Shown here in pieces: positions 36,436 through 45,244 of a DNA stretch of 64,000 nt. The notes below the pieces were generated by a model. The model did not search any database, was not told where the DNA came from, and saw nothing but the letters and a program-made list of their open reading frames with translations. This DNA comes from UBA5536 sp964592595 (lineage in GTDB: Bacteria > Bacteroidota > Bacteroidia > Bacteroidales > F082), in the NCBI GenBank assembly GCA_964592595.1, contig CAZQFH010000001.1, forward strand, positions 62,001-126,000, written 5' to 3'. Each line of letters begins with the position of its first letter. Position 1 is the first letter of the stretch. The translations under genes were made by a program, and so were the position numbers.

Positions 36436-37145
36436 TTTCCGGGTTGGATTTTTTAAGTGTGGTGGCAGACTGGGCAAATCAGCGGCTCGCAGATGGAGGT
36501 CCGCGTTATGCAGAATACCATCCCGAACAAATTATCGTAGAGCCTTGGAATGCTTTGAGTTCTGTCGCTATGATGCTTCCGGCAATTTATTGGTTTTTTA
36601 GAGAGCGAGGGGAACTTAAGCAACACAAATATTTTACATTCGCTATCCTGATGGTTTTTCTTGGCGGACTTGGTAGCACGCTTTTTCATGCATTCAGAAT
36701 GAGTCCTGTTTTTTTGCTTCTTGATGTCTTGCCTTCTGCATTACTTACTTTATCGCTGGCGATATTTTTCTGGTTGAAAATCCTTAAAAAATGGTGGCTG
36801 GTAGCTACAGTGCTTTTACCAGTTTTTGCTTTAAGGATATTGCTTTTCGGGCAATTGGAAGGTCACCTGGCAATTAATATTTCCTATGCAATCTCGGGAG
36901 CTTTGGTGCTCGTTCCTTTGTTGATCTTGCTTTATCGCACCGAGTTTAAAGCAGGATTATCTGTGCTTTTTGTATTGATTCTTTTTGCGCTGGCTCTGTT
37001 ATTTAGGCAGTTAGACGTGCATGCTTTTGAATTTTTACCTCAAGGGACACACTTTTTGTGGCATCTTTTTAGTGCTGGCGGTTCGTTTTTCCTGTTGAAT
37101 TATTTGTATCAGCTTCGCCGCTATGAACAAAAAAAGCAGGAATAA
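36432..37145 (+). CDS. CREST-superfamily membrane hydrolase (ceramidase-like)
   Basis: A polytopic membrane protein of 237 residues with about seven hydrophobic segments. It keeps the five key residues of the CREST superfamily (alkaline ceramidases, PAQR, Per1): S82 and H86 in STLFH, D98 after a short helix, and H207 and H211 in HFLWH. Spacing S-x3-H, 12 to the Asp, H-x3-H is nearly that of human ACER3 (S77, H81, D92, H217, H221), which uses the three His to bind zinc. E37 and N40 lie on the same side as in the family. It overlaps the ene-reductase by 4 bases. A lipid amidase role is inference; the substrate is unknown. Confidence 0.78.
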   Translation: MISGLDFLSVVADWANQRLADGGPRYAEYHPEQIIVEPWNALSSVAMMLPAIYWFFRERGELKQHKYFTFAILMVFLGGLGSTLFHAFRMSPVFLLLDVLPSALLTLSLAIFFWLKILKKWWLVATVLLPVFALRILLFGQLEGHLAINISYAISGALVLVPLLILLYRTEFKAGLSVLFVLILFALALLFRQLDVHAFEFLPQGTHFLWHLFSAGGSFFLLNYLYQLRRYEQKKQE

Positions 37146-37160
37146 TCAATTTCCTGCTTT
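37126..37160 (-). terminator. Intrinsic terminator of the dihydroorotate dehydrogenase-like gene
   Basis: AAAGCAGGAA (37133-37142) pairs perfectly with TTCCTGCTTT (37151-37160) around an 8-base loop, followed on the reverse strand by T7. It begins 21 bases past the reverse gene stop and its left arm lies inside the 3' end of the convergent CREST gene. Confidence 0.75.
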
Positions 37161-37181
37161 GTGCTTTATTAATGCCTGATT

Positions 37182-38168
37182 TTATTCGATTCCGCTGAAG
37201 TGTTTCATAAATTGCACCCGCTCGTAAGCGGCAGGATTATCTGCTTCTTTTACACTCATCTTACCAATAAAATCATCAGTTGACTTAAAATTGTGCTTTT
37301 TCATCCAACTTTCTAATTCTTGGAGCATAATGCCAATTTCCTGGAAGCCTTTCTTGTAAAGCACTGATGCAATTTGTACGGCTTTTGCACCTGCCAACAG
37401 CTGCTTGATCATAGCTTTGCCATCGTGAATTCCTGTAGAAGCAGCAATATCGCAATGTACTTTGGTCGACATCATGGCAACCCAGCGCAAAGAAATTGCT
37501 AACTCTTCGGCATGGCTGAAAACATTGGAAGCCTTAATCTCAAATTTGTCAATATCAATGTCAGGTGAGAAGAAACGGTTAAAGAAAACCAATCCGGAAA
37601 TACCTGTCCAGGAAAGTTTTAAAGCCATTTTTGACAGGCTCGAAAAATAATAGCTAATCTTAAGGGTGATCGGAATTTTTATGACTTTGGTGATCTTTTC
37701 AACGATTTCAAAATAAATTGCTTCGTTATGATCGCTGTCGTTATGCGGATCGGAAGGGAGCACAAAAATATTCAGCTCCAGACCGTCAGCCCCTGCTTCC
37801 TCAATCTTTTTGGCAAAATCGATCCATTCATGCGACGAAACACAGTTGATGCTTGCAATAATAGGGATATCAACAACTTGCTTAGCATCCCTGATTAGTT
37901 TGATGTAACGGTCAACATCATTATGCCGGGTATAGTTACGGATATAATCTTCCGCTTCCGGATAATAATTGCTGTATTCATCCTGAACAAGCGTATGACT
38001 TGCACTGTGTTTGATTTGTTCCTCGAACAGCGATTTTAAAACTACAGCAGCAGCTCCGTTAGCAGCGGCCTCTTTAATGTTTTCGACTGAGCTTGTAAGG
38101 CCTGAACTTCCGACTATGATCGGGTTTTTTAATTTCAGTCCCATATAACTTGTGGCCAGATTTACCAT
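37182..38168 (-). CDS. Dihydroorotate dehydrogenase-like flavoprotein
   Basis: The 328-residue TIM-barrel protein begins MVNLATSYMGLKLKNPIIVGSSG, a family start, and has VVLKSLFEEQI, PIIASINCVSSHEWIDFAKKIEEAGADGLELNIF, and a phosphate-binding end GIHDGKAMIKQLLAGAKAVQIAS. This matches the dihydroorotate dehydrogenase-like group of FMN proteins rather than true PyrD: the usual active-site loop with catalytic Cys or Ser is not clear. The reaction is therefore not assigned. It is monocistronic, with a long upstream gap shared with the adhesin operon. Confidence 0.85.
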   Translation of the reverse strand: MVNLATSYMGLKLKNPIIVGSSGLTSSVENIKEAAANGAAAVVLKSLFEEQIKHSASHTLVQDEYSNYYPEAEDYIRNYTRHNDVDRYIKLIRDAKQVVDIPIIASINCVSSHEWIDFAKKIEEAGADGLELNIFVLPSDPHNDSDHNEAIYFEIVEKITKVIKIPITLKISYYFSSLSKMALKLSWTGISGLVFFNRFFSPDIDIDKFEIKASNVFSHAEELAISLRWVAMMSTKVHCDIAASTGIHDGKAMIKQLLAGAKAVQIASVLYKKGFQEIGIMLQELESWMKKHNFKSTDDFIGKMSVKEADNPAAYERVQFMKHFSGIE

Positions 38169-38566
38169 AATTCCTCCGTTGCTTGATGTTGGATTCGTCC
38201 GATATTAAAACACCTTTGTGCTTGCAAAGCTAAGAAACAAATTATTCAAAATCATTCTAAATTTGTTAGCTACACTTTTGTTTGTTATTTGCTTGCTTTT
38301 CTTTTACTCAAAAATACGTGTATTGGGCTCCTTAAGCATTTCATTTTATTTGCCTGATTTTAAACTTAATTTTTACCGATAAATGTTTTTAACACTTAGC
38401 TGTTTACAACTATGTTAATCACTAAGTATCTATACGGTTGAGATAATGTATTTTTGGACTGTAAAAGCTCTCGACATCAAGAGATTTCGATAAATAAACA
38501 ATTTCCGGTTATTGGATCTGTTAGGTTGGATAGCAGGTCAATTTCAGGGGACATATAGAACAACCA
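38169..38566. other. Regulatory intergenic region between two divergent genes
   Basis: The 398-base gap holds no convincing reading frame. It must carry the promoters of the reverse flavoprotein gene and of the forward adhesin operon; a perfect -7 box for the latter (TATTTTTG, 38449-38456) lies 110 bases before the adhesin start, so the operon would have a leader of about 100 bases. Confidence 0.5.
38449..38456 (+). promoter_or_regulatory. -7 box of the adhesin operon
   Basis: TATTTTTG is a perfect TAnnTTTG match. No clear -33 box is seen. It implies a 5' leader of about 100 bases. Confidence 0.42.
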
Positions 38567-41500
38567 ATGAACCCGCGATTTTATATCAATGTATTACTCG
38601 GATTACTGTTTTCGGTAGGCTTATTCGCACAACCAAATGTTGTTGGAAATCCCTCTGATACAGCTATCTGTGTTGATGCAAGCGCTAATTTTAGGGTGAT
38701 TGCCGTAAACACAGCTGCCTATCAATGGCAGGAGAATGATGGTGTAGGATGGTATAATATCACTGAAACCATAGCATATGCTTCTGGATACAATACCCCA
38801 TTACTCACGCTCTCGGATGCCAATTTGGGACTAAATGGATACCTGTATCGCTGTGTTGTTTTTGATGCAGAGGGAGCTCAGGATATTTCTGAGGCAGCAC
38901 AATTGGGCGTGTATGAGCCTCCGATTATTATCTCGCAACCACTTGATAATAGGGTTTGTAAGAATGAAACGGCTGTTTTTGCAGTTCAGGCATTGAATGG
39001 TACAGGATATAGCTGGCAGGAAAATATCGGGCAGGGTTGGGTTCTTCTGGAAGATAATTCCTTTTATCAGGGTACAAATTCAAATACGCTGGAAGTGTTT
39101 ACCACCACAGGCATGAATGGGTTTAGGTATCGCGTTATTGTTAGTAATGTAAGTTGCCCGGATACCAGTATAAGCGCCAGGCTGTTTGTTGATCCAACTC
39201 CTGTAGTGCAACAGATTACGGGCGGAGGAAATTATTGTATTGGAGGCGTTGGCGTCGAAATTGGATTAGCCGATTCTGAAACCGGAATCAGCTATCAACT
39301 GCTCAGAAACGATAACCCAACGGGTAATGTAATTGAAGGAGATAATGAACCTGTTTCGTTTGGATTGATCACCCAGGATGGCGTTTACAGTGTATTGGCA
39401 ATCAATGGATTTACATCTTGTAGTGTTTTGATGGAGGGCTCAACAGAAGTTATTACAGATCCTCTTCCTTTGCAACAGCAGCTTAGCGGAGGTGGCGCTT
39501 ATTGTCCTGGCGATGAGGCTCCCGAAATTTTTCTTACTGAAACAGAATCAAGTGTGGTTTATCAGTTATTTGCTAATGGAGCCTACACAGGTGCCGAAAT
39601 TATTGGAAATGGTTACATAAGCAGTTTTGGAAGATTTGCCGGCAGTGGTATCTACACCGTAACGGCTTTTAATCCATCAACAGGCTGCAGCACTCAAATG
39701 ACAGGTCAGGTTCAGGTTATCCAGGATAATGCACCAAGTGTTTTTGCAGGCAGCAATCAGTTCATACAAAGGGGTGAAATAGCAAGTTTGAATGCATCAG
39801 CAACTGGTGGTTCAGGCAATTACAATTTTAATTGGAATCCACAGGCTTATGTTCAACAACCTGATTGGTCATCAACCCAAACCATTCCCCTTTTTCAATC
39901 ACGGCAGTTTTTAGTTAACGCTATAGATCAGCAAAGTGGCTGTGCTGCCCGACCTGATACCTTAATTGTTTATGTTGAAGATGGCGAGCTGGAATTGGAA
40001 TTGATCGCAAGTCAAACACAAATCTGTCCGGGCGATCAGGTGCAACTGTCTGCTATTGCGGGTGGTGGCACTGGAAATTATGCGTATCAATGGACTTCCC
40101 TTCCCGAAGGAATCAACTCAACAAATGCTCAATTGCTTGTAAATCCTGTTGCTTCAACAACTTATATCGTAACGCTTAACGATGGACAACAGATAATTCA
40201 AAAATCTGTGAGCATTCAGGTAAATCCGGTTCCTTCTCAATATAGCCTCACAGGCGACGAAAACTATTGTGCCAACGAGGAAGGCGTTGAAATTGGTCTT
40301 AATGGTTCAGAAAATGGTGCGATTTATCAGCTGATTCGTAATGATAATGATATAGTTGCAGAAAAATCCGGGACTGGTCAGGCAATTGTGTTTGGCACTT
40401 ATGGTGTTGGAAATTATCAAATTGAGGCCAAGTTTTCTTCTGGCAGCTGTTCACGAATAATGAATGGTGAATTATCAGTGAGTGTGCTTTCATCACCAAT
40501 TTTATCAGCCGGAGCAAATCAATACATTTCAAATGGAAATCAGACAACACTTTCATCATTTGTGCAGGGAGGCTCTGGAAATTATGAATTTAGCTGGACG
40601 CCATTTGATAAGCTCTTAAATCCAAATCAGCAAAACCCGGCAACTTTGCCGCTTTTCGAAACCACGCTTTTTGAGGTTATGGCAACTGATAGGAATACGG
40701 GATGTTATAGTAATGCTGCGCAAACAGTGGTTTTCGTTACAGGTGGAGACCTTGATCTCAGCCTAAACTCCGATCAGTACAGCATCTGCTCGGGCGAGTC
40801 AGTTCAGTTGCAGGCTTTGCCATCAGGAGGTTCGGGGAATTATGTATATCAGTGGCAATCAAACCCTCCCGGATTAGATGCTATTGTTTCAAATCCTTTG
40901 GTTACTTTAACATATTCAAGCTGGTTGATTCTTACAATAACTGACGGATTTACGGTGCTCAGCGATTCAATTTTTATCGCAGTCCGACCTTTGCCTCAAG
41001 CCTTCACTTTGGGTGGAGGCGGTAGTTATTGTATAGGCGAAACGGGTGTTGAAGTGAATCTGACTGGCTCAGCATATGATGTGTTTTATACGCTTTATCG
41101 CAACGGAATAAATACAGGTCAGGTTCGAACAGGCAATGGGCAGGCTATTGCCTATCCAAATCAAATTATTGAGGGAGTTTATCAAATCAAGGCGTTTTCC
41201 CAACAACAAATTTGTACCAGCATGATGCCTGGAAGTGTTGAAGTTGTAGCCAAGCATCCTCCTGTTGGTTTTGCAGGATATGATCGCACGATTCAAACAG
41301 GAACAGTAACTAACCTAAATGCCGAAGCGTCAGGCGGATCTGGTAATTATACTTACGAATGGTCTCCTGAATCACTGCTTGTAAACCCTGCTTCGCAACA
41401 AACACTCACTGTGCCATTAAGTCAGAATACTGTTTTTAATTTGAATGTAGCAGATAACCAAAGTGGCTGTCAATCTCAACCCGATCAGGTACAGGTTTTT

Positions 41501-44500
41501 GTTCAGGGGGGCACTTTGCAGGTGATGGCATCAGCAAACCAACAAACTGTTTGTAAGGGATCAGCTGTTGAGCTTAATGCGATGGCAACCGGAGGTACAG
41601 CAAATTATTATTACAGCTGGACCTCAGTTCCTGCAGGTTTTTACTCAGGTGAAGCGCAGCCTGTTGTAGTTCCTTCAGCTTCTGCCTGGTACAAGGTCAC
41701 TGTTTATGACGGGCAACAAAATGCATCAGACAGTATTTTTGTTGAGGTTTCACAGCCTCCTCAAATATTTGCGGTTTTTGGTGGTGGACAGATTTGTGAA
41801 ACGGGTCAAACACAACAGGTTTTTTTGGATGGAAGTGAACTCGGCATTCATTACAGGCTTTATCATGAAAGCATTTTAAAGTTGGAATTATTCGGCACAG
41901 GATCAGCGCTACAGTTTGGTGGATATGATCAGCCCGGAAGTTACACTGTTACAGCAGTTAATGCTGATGGCTGCCAAAAAATGATGAGCGGAGAAGCCGT
42001 CATCTTGCAAGCCATAGCTCCTTTAGTAAATGCCGGGCCAGATAAGTGGATTGGCCAAAATGAACAGGTTACACTTGAAGGAAGTTTAGCTGGTGATCAA
42101 ACCACGACATTCAACTGGAATCCAGCTGCTCAGTTGCTTAATCCAGCTGCCTTACAGCCCACAACCATTCCTTTAGTCAATTCAACTTTGTTTGCCCTGC
42201 AAGCAACAAACCCTGCTTGCGGCAATTCAACAGATTATGCTACCGTTTTTGTAACCGGCGGTTCGCTCACACTATCACTTTATCACTCCCCTGTGTCGTG
42301 TCCGGGCGAGGCTGTCAATCTTTTTGCATTGCCCGGCGGAGGTGCAGGCAATTATTCCTACTCCTGGACGTCGAACCCTGCGGGGTTTTCGTCTGATGAG
42401 ATCAATCCGGTAGTTTACCCAAGTGAAGCTACCTGGTATATTTTTAGCTTGACAGAGAATGATCAAAGTCTTAAAGATTCAGTTTTGATCTCACCGCTTG
42501 ATCAGCCGCAGTTCTTTGATGTTATTGGGGGTGGACAAGTTTGCAGCGGTAATGACCTGCCGCAAATTCAACTTTCGGGTTCCGAATCAGGGGTTGTTTA
42601 CACCCTGATGCACAATGGTTTTGAAACAGATTATTCCCTCCCCGGAAATGGCTTTGCACTGTATTTTGAAGCCGTTGAAGGATCAGGGAATTATCAGATT
42701 ATTGCCTTCAATGAGCTTTCAAGTTGTACCTCGCTGATGATCGGATCTGTTGAAGTTGAAGTATCGGCTTCACCAGTTGTTTTTGCCGGATTCGATCAAA
42801 TGATACAAATCGGTGAGTCGGCATCTATAAATATGGAAGCTGTCGGGGGTTCGGGTGAGTATTCGTATCTATGGTATCCTAACTGGCTTGTTGAATCTCC
42901 CGAAAATGCCACTACTTTGACAACACCTTTAGATCAAACTACTGTTTATTTTGCTTCGGCAACAGATTTGTTGTCGGAATGCATCTCGGAACAAGATACC
43001 GTAATCATCTTTGTTGAAGGAGGCCAACTCAGGGCCAGAATACTAACTGGCCAGAGTCAGCTCTGTGAGGGGCAAAACTTTAAGGCAATGGCACTTCCCA
43101 GTGGAGGTTCAGGGTCTTATGCGTATTTATGGACTAATCAGGAGAGTGAAGTGTTGGGAAATGAGGCTCAGCTTGCGGTGGATTTGTTTCAAAACAGCTG
43201 GATTTTTCTGTCAGTTTCAGACGGTGAAAATACAATAAACGATTCAGTTTATGTAGCAGTGGCTCCCGAAATTCTGCAATATGCGGTTACCGGCGGAGGA
43301 CACTATTGTGCCGGATCAGAAGCTCCTGAAATCGGGCTTTCAGTTTCGGAATCGGGTGTTCAGTACGATTTATTCAAGGGAGAGCAATTGCTTTTTACTG
43401 TTCAGGGATCCGGCGAAGCAATCTCTTTTGGCCAGCAAACCATGTCAGGAATTTATACGGTTGAGGCCTACCGCTCTGGTTTTCCATGCCGTAAGGCGAT
43501 GGCAGGAGCAGCAGTGATCGTCAGAAATATGATACATCAGCTCGATGCGGGTCAGGATTTATTTATTCCCAGAGGCACTTCTGCAAATCTTCAGGCAATT
43601 GTTAGTAATGGCTCCGGAGATTATACTTTCCAATGGCAACCCGAATCGCTTGTAACGAATCCTGATGCTGCTACAACAGCCACGTTGCCCTTACAACAAA
43701 GTGTTTTCTTTGAGTTGTTTGTTACTGACAACCTTACTTTATGTGAGACAAGCGATCAGCTAAGCGTTTTTGTTACTGGAGGTGCACTTAGCGTGAGTTT
43801 GCAAGCCGGTGAGGCTTTTGTTTGTCCGGGTGAATCGCTCCTTATCAATGCTTTGCCATCTGGTGGCGAAGACAATTACAGCAGGCAATGGTTTGCTAAC
43901 GGACAATTACTAACCAATGTGGGTTGGCAGTTATTGGATTATCCTACCGAAGACACTTGGTATAAAATTGTTGTTGAGTCGGGCGATCAGCAAGCCAAAG
44001 ATTCTGTTTTGGTTAGGATGAATGCTCTGCCTCAGGTATTTACATTAGATGGAGGAGGCTTGTTTTGCGATAGCCAGTTGCCTCCGGAAGTGTTCCTGAC
44101 GGACAGCGAATCAGGCGTGGAATACAAACTTTACCTCAATGGACAATTTACAGGATTAATCAAAAATGGCACTGGAAACACACTCAATTTTGGATCAAGA
44201 TTTACTCAGGGAAGTTACCACGCACTTGCTGTTAGTCAGGAGAATTGCGTGCAACTGATGGATGGGTTGGTAGAAGTGAGGCAAACAGCCAAAGCCCGTC
44301 AGTATGACCTGCTTGGTGGAGGGCGCTGGTGCGATAATGAGCTTGGTAACGGTCTTTACCTTTCTGGTTCTGAAGCCGGAGTAGGTTACGCCTTATTGGA
44401 TGAAGATGATACACCCATTGAAATGATTTTTGGGACGGGAAGTGCTATTGGTTTTGGCTCACCTACCGAAACAGGAGCGTATCGTGTTGTAGCTGATTTT

Positions 44501-45244
44501 CTTAACGAATCCTGTGCTCAACCTATGCGAGGGCTCGTTTCAGCTGTGATTGATCCGTCTCCACAACTACTTATTGCTGGCGAAACAACAGCATGCGAAA
44601 ATGATGAATTCATTTTAAGTGCTTCAGGTGCTGATGCTTATGAATGGTTTTTTAATCCAGTTCAAACTACTGATGAAGTTATTTTCCAAGCAACTGAAAA
44701 CATGGACTTTTTGGTAATAGGAACGAATAGCCTGGGCTGCAAGGATTCTGCAGATGTACAGCTCTTAGTGAATCCACGCCCTGATGTTGAACTCTTGATA
44801 TATGAGGATCAAAAAATGATAACAGCCACGCCTGATGATTTTCAGGAATACACTTTTTATTCAGGCTCATCGATTTTACAGTCAGGTGCATCCAACAAAT
44901 TCAATTATACCGGGATTGAATTGCCTGTCGATTCGATAGGTGTGGAAGCTGCAACAGCGGAAGGATGTGTTTCGGCAGCTGTCATTTTTGTGGAAACTAA
45001 AAACGAATCAAATGCCTTTACACCCAACGATGATGGCATTAATGATGTATTCAGAAAAGGAGATTTTATCAGGGTGTTTAGTCGTTGGGGTGTTGAATTA
45101 TTCAGCGGCAATGAAGGCTGGGACGGACGTTATAAAGGCAGTATGGTTACTCCTGGCACTTACTATTTTGTGCAGGAAGTCAGGGATGTAAATGGGGTTT
45201 TAATCAGAACCGAAAAAGGCTCTGTAACACTTGTAATAGAATGA
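38567..45244 (+). CDS. Giant repeat-containing surface protein with T9SS type B (gliding motility-associated) C-terminal domain
   Basis: A 2225-residue surface protein. A signal peptide (1-22, ending LFAQ) and two Ig-like domains (about 25-215) are followed by nine modules of about 88 residues, each with a Gly-rich start and a Cys (GGG-x-Y-C or variants), and six pairs of Ig/PKD-like domains (GGSGNYxYxW pattern) placed between modules 2 and 8. A last Ig-like domain precedes the type B sorting domain (about 2145-2225; NAFTPNDDGINDVF, then FSRWGVELF and WDGRYKG), which needs a T9SS with a cognate PorP/SprF. The start of the OmpA gene overlaps its stop by 4 bases. An adhesin or motility role is inference. 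Confidence 0.9.
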   Translation: MNPRFYINVLLGLLFSVGLFAQPNVVGNPSDTAICVDASANFRVIAVNTAAYQWQENDGVGWYNITETIAYASGYNTPLLTLSDANLGLNGYLYRCVVFDAEGAQDISEAAQLGVYEPPIIISQPLDNRVCKNETAVFAVQALNGTGYSWQENIGQGWVLLEDNSFYQGTNSNTLEVFTTTGMNGFRYRVIVSNVSCPDTSISARLFVDPTPVVQQITGGGNYCIGGVGVEIGLADSETGISYQLLRNDNPTGNVIEGDNEPVSFGLITQDGVYSVLAINGFTSCSVLMEGSTEVITDPLPLQQQLSGGGAYCPGDEAPEIFLTETESSVVYQLFANGAYTGAEIIGNGYISSFGRFAGSGIYTVTAFNPSTGCSTQMTGQVQVIQDNAPSVFAGSNQFIQRGEIASLNASATGGSGNYNFNWNPQAYVQQPDWSSTQTIPLFQSRQFLVNAIDQQSGCAARPDTLIVYVEDGELELELIASQTQICPGDQVQLSAIAGGGTGNYAYQWTSLPEGINSTNAQLLVNPVASTTYIVTLNDGQQIIQKSVSIQVNPVPSQYSLTGDENYCANEEGVEIGLNGSENGAIYQLIRNDNDIVAEKSGTGQAIVFGTYGVGNYQIEAKFSSGSCSRIMNGELSVSVLSSPILSAGANQYISNGNQTTLSSFVQGGSGNYEFSWTPFDKLLNPNQQNPATLPLFETTLFEVMATDRNTGCYSNAAQTVVFVTGGDLDLSLNSDQYSICSGESVQLQALPSGGSGNYVYQWQSNPPGLDAIVSNPLVTLTYSSWLILTITDGFTVLSDSIFIAVRPLPQAFTLGGGGSYCIGETGVEVNLTGSAYDVFYTLYRNGINTGQVRTGNGQAIAYPNQIIEGVYQIKAFSQQQICTSMMPGSVEVVAKHPPVGFAGYDRTIQTGTVTNLNAEASGGSGNYTYEWSPESLLVNPASQQTLTVPLSQNTVFNLNVADNQSGCQSQPDQVQVFVQGGTLQVMASANQQTVCKGSAVELNAMATGGTANYYYSWTSVPAGFYSGEAQPVVVPSASAWYKVTVYDGQQNASDSIFVEVSQPPQIFAVFGGGQICETGQTQQVFLDGSELGIHYRLYHESILKLELFGTGSALQFGGYDQPGSYTVTAVNADGCQKMMSGEAVILQAIAPLVNAGPDKWIGQNEQVTLEGSLAGDQTTTFNWNPAAQLLNPAALQPTTIPLVNSTLFALQATNPACGNSTDYATVFVTGGSLTLSLYHSPVSCPGEAVNLFALPGGGAGNYSYSWTSNPAGFSSDEINPVVYPSEATWYIFSLTENDQSLKDSVLISPLDQPQFFDVIGGGQVCSGNDLPQIQLSGSESGVVYTLMHNGFETDYSLPGNGFALYFEAVEGSGNYQIIAFNELSSCTSLMIGSVEVEVSASPVVFAGFDQMIQIGESASINMEAVGGSGEYSYLWYPNWLVESPENATTLTTPLDQTTVYFASATDLLSECISEQDTVIIFVEGGQLRARILTGQSQLCEGQNFKAMALPSGGSGSYAYLWTNQESEVLGNEAQLAVDLFQNSWIFLSVSDGENTINDSVYVAVAPEILQYAVTGGGHYCAGSEAPEIGLSVSESGVQYDLFKGEQLLFTVQGSGEAISFGQQTMSGIYTVEAYRSGFPCRKAMAGAAVIVRNMIHQLDAGQDLFIPRGTSANLQAIVSNGSGDYTFQWQPESLVTNPDAATTATLPLQQSVFFELFVTDNLTLCETSDQLSVFVTGGALSVSLQAGEAFVCPGESLLINALPSGGEDNYSRQWFANGQLLTNVGWQLLDYPTEDTWYKIVVESGDQQAKDSVLVRMNALPQVFTLDGGGLFCDSQLPPEVFLTDSESGVEYKLYLNGQFTGLIKNGTGNTLNFGSRFTQGSYHALAVSQENCVQLMDGLVEVRQTAKARQYDLLGGGRWCDNELGNGLYLSGSEAGVGYALLDEDDTPIEMIFGTGSAIGFGSPTETGAYRVVADFLNESCAQPMRGLVSAVIDPSPQLLIAGETTACENDEFILSASGADAYEWFFNPVQTTDEVIFQATENMDFLVIGTNSLGCKDSADVQLLVNPRPDVELLIYEDQKMITATPDDFQEYTFYSGSSILQSGASNKFNYTGIELPVDSIGVEAATAEGCVSAAVIFVETKNESNAFTPNDDGINDVFRKGDFIRVFSRWGVELFSGNEGWDGRYKGSMVTPGTYYFVQEVRDVNGVLIRTEKGSVTLVIE
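39221..44340 (+). repeat. Tandem coding repeats of about 760 bp in the adhesin gene
   Basis: Gly-rich module starts fall at about 39221, 39488, 40253, 41012, 41780, 42527, 43292, 44051 and 44314. From the second to the eighth the distances are 747-768 bases (249-256 codons); at both ends two modules are adjacent with only about 265 bases between starts, because the 495-base Ig pair is missing. The repeats are diverged at DNA level, so recent expansion is not indicated. Confidence 0.85.

Noticed and set aside
38567..45244. Repeats as a possible CRISPR or satellite array
   Set aside because: The 760-base period is inside one open reading frame and is a protein-domain repeat, diverged at DNA level.
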